Virus record (IMG/VR): IMGVR_UViG_3300033571_022405
Location: 28,165 to 92,164 of that record
Length of the DNA: 64,000 bases
Reading direction: 5' to 3' (one strand)
Origin: a virus
Notes under the pieces: generated by a model
The model's database searches: none
What the model was told of the DNA's origin: nothing
The model's input: the letters and a program-made list of their open reading frames with translations, nothing else
Position numbers and translations under genes: made by a program
Shown: in pieces, positions 38,801 to 45,051 of the stretch
How the letters are laid out: each line of letters opens with the position of its first letter
Position numbering within the stretch: position 1 is the first letter of the stretch

Positions 38801-39341
38801 AGGTATCTGTTACTTGAGCCACTCTTACTAATTCTTTATCAAAATCAATAAAGTCTTTAGCAGCACTACTCACGGCAGCAGAAACCTTATAAATCACCCC
38901 TGTAACCGTAGCAAAAGCGGCAAAACGTCTTACTGCCAAAGCAGATTGTCTACCGAAATCTTCAAAAGAACCAGTTAAGTCTCTGGTTGCTCGTTCAGCA
39001 GCATTATTTTGTCTAGTAAGATTTTGGGCAGCATTATTAATTTGTTGTAAATTACGAGGTAGTTGATTACTTCGTCCAGACGCAGCCTGAACAGCCTGAG
39101 CTAAATTTCTTAAAGAGGATGATACTGCATCAGCAGACGTTCTGGTTGTGGATAAAGTTCTATTAAAATCAGCAAAATTTCTATTTAAGGTATCTAGATT
39201 TCTTGCCGTAGCAGGGTTTATCTGCACGTCCACATTAGCTTCGATAGTGCCTAATTGTCTACGAATATCAGCCACTATGGTTCTGATATTAGACGGGCCT
39301 CTCAAATTAATTTCTGCTGTTAGGTCAAAGCCTCTAGCCAT
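29859..39341 (-). CDS. Tape measure protein with embedded HAD-like and nuclease-like domains
   Basis: A 3160-residue tape measure protein that sets tail length. Residues ~140-460 match the TP901-type core (LVRVAQVTDTSTKNLG, LAQAGLSARDTEKALKALAL, ETIATGLRTIFTRI). Hydrophobic stretches at ~1253-1275 and 1282-1318 (LAIGAQFGPMGAFAGAML) may be membrane-active. A motif DTVPAML-x-x-GEFV-[IV], often preceded by a glycine-rich SGG/NGG segment, occurs four times (residues ~546, 1051, 2152, 2755). Between the first two copies lie a HAD-like stretch (ALDFDRTL at ~625-632) and a possible PD-(D/E)XK-like stretch (~935-990). The rest is coiled-coil-prone helix rich in Gln, Ala and Asn. It follows a terminator and AAGGA. 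At ~1.5 angstrom per residue the tail would be near 0.4-0.5 micrometre. Confidence 0.92.
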   Translation of the reverse strand: MARGFDLTAEINLRGPSNIRTIVADIRRQLGTIEANVDVQINPATARNLDTLNRNFADFNRTLSTTRTSADAVSSSLRNLAQAVQAASGRSNQLPRNLQQINNAAQNLTRQNNAAERATRDLTGSFEDFGRQSALAVRRFAAFATVTGVIYKVSAAVSSAAKDFIDFDKELVRVAQVTDTSTKNLGSLVSQITQLSTTFGVASKDLIQVSSTLAQAGLSARDTEKALKALALSALAPSFDSLNETVEGSIALMRQFGIGAGDLEKALGSVNAVAAKFAVEASDLITAIQRTGGVFATASKGVSEGTDALNEFIAVFTSVRATTRESAETIATGLRTIFTRIQRGDTINALKEYGVALTDLEGKFVGPFEAVRRLSAGLNQLDPRDLKFSRIVEELGGFRQIGKVIPLIQQFATAQAALKVAQTGQDSLAKDTTIAQQALARQISKVKEEFIGLIRSIGQSEGFQTIVKLSLDLTSNLIKMADAAKGALPAIAAIMAFRGASALNQYGIGFLGGIRGRPARPQGANSGGYIRGYASGGHVPGTGNSDTVPAMLTPGEFVIRKKAVETIGASNLQRLNKYSGGGRVKFKGGGFASAPMVDDIATNAPGSVLPNRVALEQILQTGYGALDFDRTLKRTIGDTAYGKAKTSQQKDAVLDRYFRNPKARLADATSGSITSFGKQLLDAIKTGKVDPSKLSVISKSRRAPGLAEHIQELFGIPKNNMIFTGGGSKEPALEALRQKGPRASRVFKSLGGIVQKFKNAGEVKKPPKALGSKLALILGKIDRKEMGLSSADLVSGVTKDEWSKASDDVKNKWIQLAAAKQNRLSGAKQAKKTKKENKEKNVIETGEPFGLVALYGGRGTAAKEGLDKNKTPLSISFGSLDPKFAGKYESIMVGDFKKTINKIGSSMARRIGSTPETDPSIITKILKKAGIETAVGSLLESSIAIAGAPFNDANIKQNAAIDFPSGLGPIASLFGVPPNIPTDATRNIKGKGIPRFVGQISRYLDKKNSLQQAIANAVPIGSENAISAASVRRKNLGGSIAKFANGGSSEDTVPALLTPGEFVINKKAAQQIGASKLHQLNRADKVQGFNKGGAVGYVQKLANGGDVEARIQRYMMLFEGFLDNITDSTYRANRSAGANPAQALNNSRRVAGREFADASSVVIRNAGSRSDRMAAAEASSRVISQYMQRAATSAENVSRSSSLSQRAFQAIQNSTSRVRGFFTRSSVANTPAANTPAANGADANTGSRFNLQNFGLSLAFIGPAIGDAIVNALGTDKVQNRGYSSAITGVTSSLAIGAQFGPMGAFAGAMLGAVSAVDNFNKGVAEAEIELSKLKIDKEADTAEKNIEKLLRQPNNAAANQNILASLRNIGLEESKNIENENLKRQPGVISNTLDSYFGKNSLERLTLGFYKNSNLSSQDIAEQEASQNRMGSDIARKALTTKIEKGFTFDQALSSFGTSGAAAIRSNILEADKEYRQKSAELNEQAKTDPKIAVNLAERQKALADKYFLLSTEAERALSADKQRIAASQKLAKTLELASVSITQTFENMNQALSRAKFEFDAVAQRSDELLNNQTSPNISFRSRNILDNPNAYSAAERQGAVRQVSGMFGQDSKFVEAFYNFGDNIENTIRNIAVQAQKTGNNENISDKIVNELTRQMIPIFGDNRITDTVRQQLKGAIAQQSKDNPGGEIDPQKLLDIEGFRQIIEYSKASFNTLKNQFETLGEIMNSYGQQVEKAAAIQQQIQDNLVGLQSGLINTSFRLKEIFGRDVDINARLGANRLESATRFGINPREMDSNTLMSRRQLLMANREEIQAKLQQATTTQALNIRGISVLQTSLIKLDREIKNVDGALGSLPGVIEKNINDILGEIQRINSERENRLQAGVGFAEKLVGSTPEELADLNDTYSVLNRTLNGNLVTINQSTAAQRAYFETINRGGSPVEAMSAAQQAFAAQTQKALGMFNDLVQISGLKGQEVNTMRADLLENFARAQGTGLQNSPIFRQIISLLRQPPEEDKQIMKLQAMLAVEQKSLIEATNNLNKNLLDQQSAVLANANQGLIKAMDALRGAFENAQNNNAQNGIGRPGNQMPNQPQPQQQPQQPRGRRRMVVDNNGFRWEEEPEPFQFGPRPAGRSRGGIVYASSGGYLSKGSDTVPAMLSAGEFVVNQKASSKNLGLLQFMNEGGVVERTHEEWLAYYRQKQEEKIAKAMGSSGTEPPSKEAYRDAVIQVGNDAMAASQEAREKRIANIGSNTISTNNARLAAKRELVAENSEMTNQQADTLDQSLNSVFARKTPGVAQNAEAVRLEIKQRNDQAIKDIAYEQDVAKGTMTDRALAAYTDNPITQFASGAAQTSRYGLQTGLLSIIKGASLIARPSANDQEQAASDAFSQKLDTLIEAGSVGVREGLTRVGGSFAALSGDRDGINYANEMGQQRQEIEKRYTAGSDATTQKVYDYSNIAADTVLDPASYIGVGVGAKAVANANRLNKIRKYTESAAQTQFVPLEGLQQAANNLYRRSNTPFTNPLSLASQNPMRFVPEAEAAAAAYSTRNLGKVADATVSSSKAAPKASSANSVTRGAGEPRSLKEANAGFTNDQLNDIAKKYGDRRKFNITDRDSTTKVSSTKKSKEISNFLNRDINELVTSGVARTASGIASIAKGTSRASKIGIGGLLKFGARNAILGGLTAGSAFGYDYLGGSNPFSGGYSARNENVRSNQLNEKRNKLPYNKYRNPKKKYTGGLIYAAEGTLIPYEPKGTDTVPAMLTPGEFVINRSSTQKHLPLLKAINNNSLANGGVVSPIYAQDGMRIGSAGIGPRESSSQDKALTLLSGILQGINQLNKNLPAEKTRSEDPKRRVLGSSVDENRRGLPGETPIQQAFREGRSVNEVRGDRKFAAAADRQEKRAGYETQKAMKAQAYEEKQIRGRIASGKAKDGDQERFDEIRFNVMPEESKQKQIRDSSFASLSKTDQETLKNTNSSYADSRTRQIDERYFPDISNPAGRATVQQGAVATATTQIASPAAGMPNFDQIFGPLTTNVTQFTQALSTATPFLNQIATFASNTNFQSQQGGVSNNRDNGESGSLSLDGISQFTTKFEAFIGQLKGLNLPPVINVQGNHKVEVVFNGASTLENLTTESIQSMVLREVNNAMNKLNQDTEGALGGKS
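35629..35658 (-). repeat. 15-bp perfect tandem duplication inside the tape measure gene
   Basis: The unit gctgccggagtatta occurs twice in direct succession. It is in frame and encodes a NTPAA repeat in a flexible linker just before the first hydrophobic segment of the tape measure protein. It looks like a slippage product that the tape measure linker tolerates. Confidence 0.9.
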
Positions 39342-39354
39342 AAATTATATCCTT

Positions 39355-39390
39355 AAAAAAGTAACGCTACCCCGCAAGCAGGATAGCGTT
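39355..39390 (-). terminator. Intrinsic terminator/attenuator between tail chaperone and tape measure genes
   Basis: On the minus strand a 10-bp stem (one G-T pair) forms between 39381-39390 and 39363-39372 (AACGCTATCC with GGGTAGCGTT), followed by a run of six T (39360-39355). The tape measure ribosome site (AAGGA) begins immediately after the T-run. Because the genes on both sides run the same way, this is best read as an attenuator that lowers tape measure expression relative to the tail tube gene upstream. Confidence 0.75.
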
Positions 39391-39425
39391 GTTGAGCAAA
39401 AAATGTATTATAAAAATAATATATA

Positions 39426-40295
39426 TTATGAAGTGGTATCAGGTTCTTTAGCAGTAAGTTCTGTGGTTTCTTTTGCATCTGATACTACCTGATTTTCCTC
39501 TAAAATAATAGGTTTGCCGTCATCATCTAAAAATGGTTCAGCGTCTAACAGATAGTCCCCTTCTTCGTCTACTCTATTGCCATCCTTATCAACAAACTCA
39601 CCCTTGTCATTAATATATCTGCCAGTTACACTATCTATTAATCTTCCGTCGATATCTACTGTTCTGCCTTGCTTATCGATAAACTGCAAATTATCATTAA
39701 CAAATCTATACTTCTTTAAGAATTTATTTTCTGGTAAATTCTTTTCAAAGTTATTATCCAAACCATACATCATGTTAGCCAATTTTTGAGCACCCTTAAA
39801 AGCTACAGGACTATCAGCTCTGTCTAAATAGTCTTGTAAATTTTTAAAATATGGCTCATTATTATCATTATACACCACGCAAACTGATACTAAATAATTA
39901 AATCTAGCATTATCAGCTTGGCCTTCTGCGCTCTGGTTATCTAATGATGTACGAACACTCACAAGGTCTCGGATCTCATTTCTGACCTCTTTCATGCGGA
40001 TGGCCAATTTCTTAGCGTCTCCTAGAGGAAAGCCTCCCTTGGCCAATCTTTTTTCACCATCTAATAATTCTTGTTGTAGTTCGCTATATTTTTTTTGTTT
40101 CTCTGCGCTCCACAAACCCTGTGATTCTAATAGATCATCCATTTTTGCTCTGACCACAGAGCCAGATTTAATAGCATCTGTAAAGGCTTGATTATAAATC
40201 TTTTGACCTTCTCGTTGATCGTGTAAAGATGGGGTCTTAACTAAAAAAGTAACTTGCTTGTTATCTATCTCTAAAGAAAAAGTATCTGTTTTCAT
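39426..40295 (-). CDS. Putative tail assembly chaperone with acidic DxxG repeats
   Basis: A 289-residue protein in the classical tail chaperone position, between tube and tape measure genes. The N-terminal part (TFSLEIDNKQVTFLVKTPSLHDQREG) is a small beta segment followed by helices, a composition seen in such chaperones. The C-terminal ~100 residues contain a run of short acidic repeats (FIDKQGRTVDIDGRLID, then GEFVDKDGNRVDEEGDYL and FLDDDGKPI), about 8 residues each, resembling Ca-binding loops in appearance. Similar acidic D-x-x-G-x-x-V-D repeats occur in virion-region proteins of large phages I recall. No programmed frameshift with the preceding gene is evident: that gene ends 2 bp upstream. 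AGGAAGGATT precedes the start. It should act in the cytoplasm during tail assembly. Confidence 0.6.
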   Translation of the reverse strand: MKTDTFSLEIDNKQVTFLVKTPSLHDQREGQKIYNQAFTDAIKSGSVVRAKMDDLLESQGLWSAEKQKKYSELQQELLDGEKRLAKGGFPLGDAKKLAIRMKEVRNEIRDLVSVRTSLDNQSAEGQADNARFNYLVSVCVVYNDNNEPYFKNLQDYLDRADSPVAFKGAQKLANMMYGLDNNFEKNLPENKFLKKYRFVNDNLQFIDKQGRTVDIDGRLIDSVTGRYINDKGEFVDKDGNRVDEEGDYLLDAEPFLDDDGKPIILEENQVVSDAKETTELTAKEPDTTS

Positions 40296-40297
40296 AT

Positions 40298-40609
40298 TTA
40301 ATCCTTCCTGCTTTCTGGGTTTTCGTCTTGTGGTACATGAAATTTATAATGGTATTTATTTTGAAAAACGCCGCCGTATTTATGAAAATCGTCTTTCAGT
40401 CCTCTGATTTGGTTATTTCCATAGTTTAATATTTGGTTTCTAGTAAAATCCCAAAGATCTGCAAATTTTTCTTCTTGGCTGGTTAGTTCGCCATCTTTGT
40501 CGTGGCCCCATAAATAGCCAAAACTTTCTTCTATTCTGGCAAGGGCTCCTATCATAGTGGTCTGAATTCTTTTCTGCATATAAAACTTGAGTCTTTCTGG
40601 ATCATACAT
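40298..40609 (-). CDS. Small conserved phage protein, tail region
   Basis: A 103-residue protein, helical and charged. The section ALARIEESFGYLWGHDKDGE followed by FADLWDFTRNQILNYGNNQIRGL resembles a small protein family I associate with T4-like and other large phage genomes, but I cannot name a function. AAAGGATAAAATTT precedes ATG 40609, and the next gene starts 2 bp after its stop. Its place between the tube and the putative chaperone suggests a tail assembly factor. Confidence 0.5.
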   Translation of the reverse strand: MYDPERLKFYMQKRIQTTMIGALARIEESFGYLWGHDKDGELTSQEEKFADLWDFTRNQILNYGNNQIRGLKDDFHKYGGVFQNKYHYKFHVPQDENPESRKD

Positions 40610-40614
40610 AAATT

Positions 40615-41646
40615 TTATCCTTTTCCTTTAAGCTGTTGTATAATTTTTTGTTTTACGTCCGGTAGTGCTGCGTCTTTGATTGGTCCTGAACTAGATGATA
40701 CAAAATTTACTTTTTCTTTGAGAGTGGCTAAAGATTGATCGGAATTGATCGATAGAATATCTTGAGCTTGTCCTTTGTCCTGAGCCATTAAAAATACTTC
40801 TGAGGCATTCTTTAGTTTGCCCGTCATCATATTTTCTACACCCTTTTCTTTCTTTTGTCTCTCGTTTTCTCTTTTCTGAAATACCATCCATCCATCAAGA
40901 GCATCGTCATCATTAATAATATCTTCTTTGGGACACTCTGGATGCTCATGTATTCTATCATACATAATTGATATGTTTATCAAAGTTTTTTGTTCTTCAG
41001 ACCATTCATTAATAGGTTCATTTAAAATATTGCTTTTATTAATATTCCAATAATTTTTCCAATAATCTGATCTAGCTAATTTTTTATATGTAGGTATATC
41101 GATAATATTATTACTTATGCAGGAAGAGAGGGTTCCGAATGTTTTGGGATCTATTACGTCAGCAAATACTAAATTATCAGTTTTATAAAAATATAATGAA
41201 TGAGATATTAAAAACTCATTCCGAATATTATCACAATAGTGCTCTAGGGTTAAGTAGTCTAAGCTGTGTTTTTTTTGATTAATATCCGCGATTTCTCTTT
41301 TTAATGTTTGAATTTTGTGTTTATTTTTATTTTTTTTACTTCTGTCATAGTAGTTTTGAAATAGATCAATTTTAGCATTATCCAAAGTATTAGACAGCTT
41401 AACTAGATGGGTATCATAGCCTAAAAATAATATGTCTGTTTCATACAACAGTGGTTCTAAATCCTCTGACAATAAAAAATTATTAAAGATATTATCGTCA
41501 TAAGCAGATTGGTATAGTACGTCTGCTTGTATTTGTAGGTCTAAAGACGGTTTCCTAAGTTCATAAAAATTATCACTATAAGAAAAAACTTGCTTACCAG
41601 ATAATATTCTACGAACTAAAATTTCATTGGTCCTGCTATCATTCAC
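40615..41646 (-). CDS. Unrecognised tail-region protein (translationally coupled GTG start)
   Basis: A 343-residue protein with no motif I recognise. It is mostly helical, with a coiled-coil-like middle (KHKIQTLKREIADINQKKHSLD), then an acidic segment EDIINDDDALDGWMVFQKRENERQ and a Lys/Ser-rich C-terminus. The GTG start at 41646 overlaps the TGA stop of the 50-residue gene before it (ATGTGA), which supports both assignments. Position between tail tube and chaperone suggests an assembly role or a minor tail component. DALDGWMVFQKR recalls short motifs in tail-region proteins of other large phages, but this is memory, not a search. Confidence 0.45.
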   Translation of the reverse strand: MNDSRTNEILVRRILSGKQVFSYSDNFYELRKPSLDLQIQADVLYQSAYDDNIFNNFLLSEDLEPLLYETDILFLGYDTHLVKLSNTLDNAKIDLFQNYYDRSKKNKNKHKIQTLKREIADINQKKHSLDYLTLEHYCDNIRNEFLISHSLYFYKTDNLVFADVIDPKTFGTLSSCISNNIIDIPTYKKLARSDYWKNYWNINKSNILNEPINEWSEEQKTLINISIMYDRIHEHPECPKEDIINDDDALDGWMVFQKRENERQKKEKGVENMMTGKLKNASEVFLMAQDKGQAQDILSINSDQSLATLKEKVNFVSSSSGPIKDAALPDVKQKIIQQLKGKG

Positions 41647-41795
41647 ATTAAATTTTCTTTTTCGATAATAGACGCTTGCAGATTAGCTATGTCACGCTCT
41701 TTATCGTCTAGTCTTTTCTGCAAGCTCTCTATTATTTTTTGACTTTGTAATAAATCTAAATACAATTTACCAATTACAGTAAATATTTCATCCAT
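41643..41795 (-). CDS. Small 50-residue coiled-coil protein
   Basis: The frame MDEIFTVIGKLYLDLLQ to EKENLM is short but well supported. It fills the otherwise empty 171 bp between the tail tube and the 343-residue gene, has an AGGAAC ribosome site, and its stop overlaps the next gene's start. Residues 10-48 form one amphipathic helix with heptad spacing (SLQKRLDDKERDIANLQASI), suggesting a coiled coil. The function is unknown; it may be a small assembly cofactor. Confidence 0.6.
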   Translation of the reverse strand: MDEIFTVIGKLYLDLLQSQKIIESLQKRLDDKERDIANLQASIIEKENLM

Positions 41796-41817
41796 TATCT
41801 AAGTTCCTAATTTATTA

Positions 41818-42867
41818 TTACGCAGTATAGGGCCAAGTTTCTACAGCGCTACTAAAGGACACTATAGTGCCTGTTGGGGCAGAATATGTGAACTCACTAT
41901 AGGTTTGATAGCTATAAGTAATGGTAGCATTACCACCACCAGTATCGCCACCAGTATAATTAACGCTTGTGAGCTTATTCTTCTTGCCGAGATCGATCTT
42001 TGTTCCATCACACAATGAAATCAAGATTTCTTTGTTTGATAGAGCCTTGGGGTTATTACAAACTGCATTACTAGAGCCTTGTACGCCTACCATGTCACCA
42101 GTATTAGCAACAACCTCAACTTCTGTGGTGATTTCTACTGGGAACTGAATATAACGATAGTAAGGAGTTCTACTGCCTAGTTCTCTAATTTGTTCACGAC
42201 CCAGGTTCATACTTACAGAAACACTGTTAATCTTAATACCGGCAGGAATACCTCCGCTCGCAGATAGTCTAGCAAGGTCACCGGCTGTGCCAGCGCCGGT
42301 TGGTAGAATTGTACCAGCACGATCCCATAAGCCACGACGTAAAATACCAACACCAGATGGAGAATCAGCAACTGGCTTATTTTCTGTTTCAGACGATAGC
42401 GAGCTAGCCCATTCTTTGTCATTACTTACTAATGTTACTTCTTCTGTAAAATTGCCGTCTGTTGGGAAAGTATAGGTAACAGAAGATAAATAAGCTGGCA
42501 TGCATGTTACTTGAGCTGATGGTGTGCCGGTAGCAGATGTGTTGGTGTCTGGGAATAATGATAAACGAACACCGCAACGACTATTGGCCAAATCTGCTAA
42601 TGAACCAGTACCCATGGCCATTGAATAAATGGTGGGAAAACCGTCTAATACTTTATTGAGAGTAATTTCTACTTCTGGAATTTCTTCATAGTTATCATAA
42701 AGCTCTAATTGACCGAGCTGATATACGGGCTCAAGATTGAAGTTGGTTGTCATACCAACACTTTGCAAGCCCTGAACTGAATCCCAAGCTGTGTTTGATA
42801 CCGAGCGTGTACCGCTGGGACCATTTAATTGAACTGATTGGCAGGCATAATATATACGGTTGGCCAT
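41818..42867 (-). CDS. Major tail tube protein
   Basis: A 349-residue protein. It lies downstream of the neck genes and upstream of the chaperone and tape measure genes, where the tail tube gene is usually found. The N-terminus MANRIYYACQSVQLNGPSGT and the alternating strands (NFNLEPVYQLGQLELYDNYE, then EVEITLNKVLDGFPTI) fit the beta-barrel of a tube subunit, and VSVSMNLGREQIRELGSRTPYYRYIQFPVE is typical of tube proteins in large phages. Its Arg codons are mostly CGT (about 8 of 11 by my count) although most genes here prefer AGA, which points to high expression. A strong GGAGAAAA ribosome site precedes the start. No sheath gene is adjacent, favouring a non-contractile tail. Confidence 0.75.
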   Translation of the reverse strand: MANRIYYACQSVQLNGPSGTRSVSNTAWDSVQGLQSVGMTTNFNLEPVYQLGQLELYDNYEEIPEVEITLNKVLDGFPTIYSMAMGTGSLADLANSRCGVRLSLFPDTNTSATGTPSAQVTCMPAYLSSVTYTFPTDGNFTEEVTLVSNDKEWASSLSSETENKPVADSPSGVGILRRGLWDRAGTILPTGAGTAGDLARLSASGGIPAGIKINSVSVSMNLGREQIRELGSRTPYYRYIQFPVEITTEVEVVANTGDMVGVQGSSNAVCNNPKALSNKEILISLCDGTKIDLGKKNKLTSVNYTGGDTGGGNATITYSYQTYSEFTYSAPTGTIVSFSSAVETWPYTA

Positions 42868-42889
42868 GAGTTTTCTCCATTTATTTTGG

Positions 42890-43846
42890 CTAAATGATAA
42901 CTTGAGTTGTCAATCTTATTGTACACCAATACAAATTTTTATTTCTGCTTTCCATATCCATTGGCACTATATCTTTAAAGTAACATAATTTCCATCTATA
43001 TAATGGATTTACAACAATATCACAATATATTTTACCATTAATATTTTTACTGCCCTGATAAGTAAGCGGATTAATACCACTATTGACCACTTTATTTATG
43101 TCGTATAACCATATATTTTTTTCTTTTTGTAGCCTTATTATGTCCACTATTCTATTTTTATCTGCTGCATTTTCAGCAAATACATGTAATAAAATATCTT
43201 GATCAATAGCAAAGTCGTGTGCTCCTAGTTGCCATGGCTTAGAATAGCTTCTGGCTATTGGTTCTATGATAATACATGGGGTCTGAACCCTATGATTAGA
43301 CGATAAATTATATTCTCCCTTGTCTCTTTGGGATATTTGAGGAGCTGGCTTATTAGATAGTTCTTGTAGTTCCGCTAAATATGGTTCACTACTACCCTTA
43401 TAAACTTGACACCAGCGATAAGAATACTCTAGTCTCACATTAGAAGATTGTGATTGATTAAATACCACTTGTCCCAGAGGATAATTTATACGATAGCCTA
43501 AACCGCCGCTACCTGTTGGGGCTGGAGAAAATGTGTTATTGATATAAACACCAGAAATATTAATAGGAGAAACATTTTTGTAAACTACTCCAGTTTCCCA
43601 TACCCAATCTTTTTTGGGAGATTGCCACAGTTGTCCTTTGATATATCCTGGCTGGTCCGAAGGTCTAAGATCATGAAAAGAGCCGCCGCTTAAACCACTT
43701 GTGGGAATCTTAACATTAACAAAGCCGCCAATGTTTAAGAAACCCCAGTCAAAAAATGTTTTTAAATTATCTTCTAGTTGATTGAGTAAATGCGCCGAAC
43801 CTACACTATCAACATTATTAAATTTAGTATAATCTTCACAACTCAT
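42890..43846 (-). CDS. Head-tail joining / tail terminator-like protein, putative
   Basis: A 318-residue protein immediately upstream of the tail tube gene. The N-terminus (HLLNQLEDNLKTFFDWGFLNIG) is a helix followed by beta-rich sequence with GYRINYPLGQVVFN and VRLEYSYRWCQVY. The C-terminal part (AIDQDILLHVFAENAADKNRIVDIIRLQKEKNIWLYDIN) looks like the alpha/beta unit of tail terminator or completion proteins. The start overlaps the preceding stop by ATGA. Function is inferred from position and composition; a neck or tail-completion role is the simplest. Confidence 0.5.
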   Translation of the reverse strand: MSCEDYTKFNNVDSVGSAHLLNQLEDNLKTFFDWGFLNIGGFVNVKIPTSGLSGGSFHDLRPSDQPGYIKGQLWQSPKKDWVWETGVVYKNVSPINISGVYINNTFSPAPTGSGGLGYRINYPLGQVVFNQSQSSNVRLEYSYRWCQVYKGSSEPYLAELQELSNKPAPQISQRDKGEYNLSSNHRVQTPCIIIEPIARSYSKPWQLGAHDFAIDQDILLHVFAENAADKNRIVDIIRLQKEKNIWLYDINKVVNSGINPLTYQGSKNINGKIYCDIVVNPLYRWKLCYFKDIVPMDMESRNKNLYWCTIRLTTQVII

Positions 43847-44487
43847 ATTTGATTCTCTATTTCTTGTTGTATCATGTTAGGTATGGTATCATCTAATTTT
43901 TCTAGTGCTCTAGTTATCCAGTTATTCGTGGTGGTGCCAGCAAACTCTGGTGGAACTCTCCAGGATTCTTTGGACGGTTTCATAATTGCTAGACCAGTAC
44001 GAGAATATGGGCTTGGTCCAACCTGAACTGTATAATTTCTAACTATAATTTTATCTCCATACAATAATAACCACTCTAGCCAAGGCAAAACTGCTTGGCT
44101 CAATTGATCCACAACGATTGCATCATCACTAGTTAATACATCTTCATAATTATCTTTTATCATATTAATACTAAAACCACCCCTAAGTCCTCCAGCGCCC
44201 AATGTAATAGGTGTAACATCAACAACCACATTTCGTGTCCATAAATCCACTATCTGATTAACTTTTTGAGCAGATTCTGGGATGCCAAATTCGTATCTTA
44301 ATTTACCAGAAATTAATGATTGATATTCAGGTTCAGAAACTATAACCTTATATACTTCTAAAGGGATTTTTTTAGCTAAAATAGATCTAGCTTTTTGAAA
44401 AGCTTGGTTAAGGTGCTCTCGTATGCTGTCTAAAATTTTAGATTTAATTTGATTATCAGAATCTATTAAACTAAGATTTATTTTCAT
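43843..44487 (-). CDS. Head-tail joining protein, putative
   Basis: A 214-residue protein. Residues ~10-60 are a long helix (IREHLNQAFQKARSILAKK) followed by a turn and a beta part (VVVDVTPITLGAGGLRGG, then KIIVRNYTVQVGPSPYSRTGLAIM), the layout of HK97-gp10-like connector or tail completion proteins. I place the start at ATG 44487, overlapping the preceding stop as ATGA; the GTG at 44499 in the same frame would overlap by 16 bp. The C-terminus is an amphipathic helix (ITRALEKLDDTIPNMIQQEIENQ). Tentative. Confidence 0.5.
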   Translation of the reverse strand: MKINLSLIDSDNQIKSKILDSIREHLNQAFQKARSILAKKIPLEVYKVIVSEPEYQSLISGKLRYEFGIPESAQKVNQIVDLWTRNVVVDVTPITLGAGGLRGGFSINMIKDNYEDVLTSDDAIVVDQLSQAVLPWLEWLLLYGDKIIVRNYTVQVGPSPYSRTGLAIMKPSKESWRVPPEFAGTTTNNWITRALEKLDDTIPNMIQQEIENQI

Positions 44488-45011
44488 GATTTTTGCCACA
44501 TAGTAATAATATATCTATTGTCCCCTAATCCACAAAGTTCTGGCTCTCCTATTCTACTATAAATATAATTACCATAATTAGAAACATTTCTATCCACCAC
44601 AATTGATTGTGCATTTTTTATTTTGGGTAATAAAGATATGTTGCAAATAGTTTGGATCATACCGTCCGATATATTTAAAGACTTAGAGTTCCAATTTAGC
44701 CAATATTTACTATCAAATAAAACAGCTAAATTTACAACCTCGGTGGAAGCGCTATCTTTGAAGCCTTCTCCGTTGCAAACTGGACATATCATGCCTTCGG
44801 CAAATGGGGCTGGTCCAGTATTATTATACTTATTTAATGATCGTGTGGAAATGGGGTCATGAATACAATTAGTGCATAAAATCCTATTGGATGACCCATA
44901 ATTAATGGTACACGGAACAGCTAGAGCGCCGTTAGACAATATGCCATCTATAGCCTGATTATATAGGGCTTTAAACTCTGGAGAAATAATAGTATCAAAA
45001 GGATTAGCCAT
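44484..45011 (-). CDS. Head-tail joining protein with zinc-finger-like module, putative
   Basis: A 175-residue protein. Residues ~45-85 hold CTNC and CPVCNGEGF, a DnaJ-like CxxC-CxxCxGxG arrangement around a 30-residue loop. The C-terminal ~90 residues alternate strands (EVVNLAVLFDSKYWLNWNS, then QSIVVDRNVSNYGNY). Proteins of this layout are found in head-tail joining regions of large phages, but I cannot name a precise family. It is separated from the fibre gene upstream by 40 bp and coupled to the next gene by ATGA. Confidence 0.5.
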   Translation of the reverse strand: MANPFDTIISPEFKALYNQAIDGILSNGALAVPCTINYGSSNRILCTNCIHDPISTRSLNKYNNTGPAPFAEGMICPVCNGEGFKDSASTEVVNLAVLFDSKYWLNWNSKSLNISDGMIQTICNISLLPKIKNAQSIVVDRNVSNYGNYIYSRIGEPELCGLGDNRYIITMWQKS

Positions 45012-45051
45012 ATTATTATCCTAAAATTAAATTAACAATATAAAATACACC

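Noticed and set aside
39426-40609. Programmed frameshift joining the 103- and 289-residue genes
   Set aside because: The genes do not overlap (2-bp gap), both have their own ribosome sites and I see no clear slippery run.
42890-42915. TTGACA on the minus strand just before the tail tube gene
   Set aside because: No acceptable -10 box lies 16-18 bp downstream; the region also codes for the end of the preceding gene.
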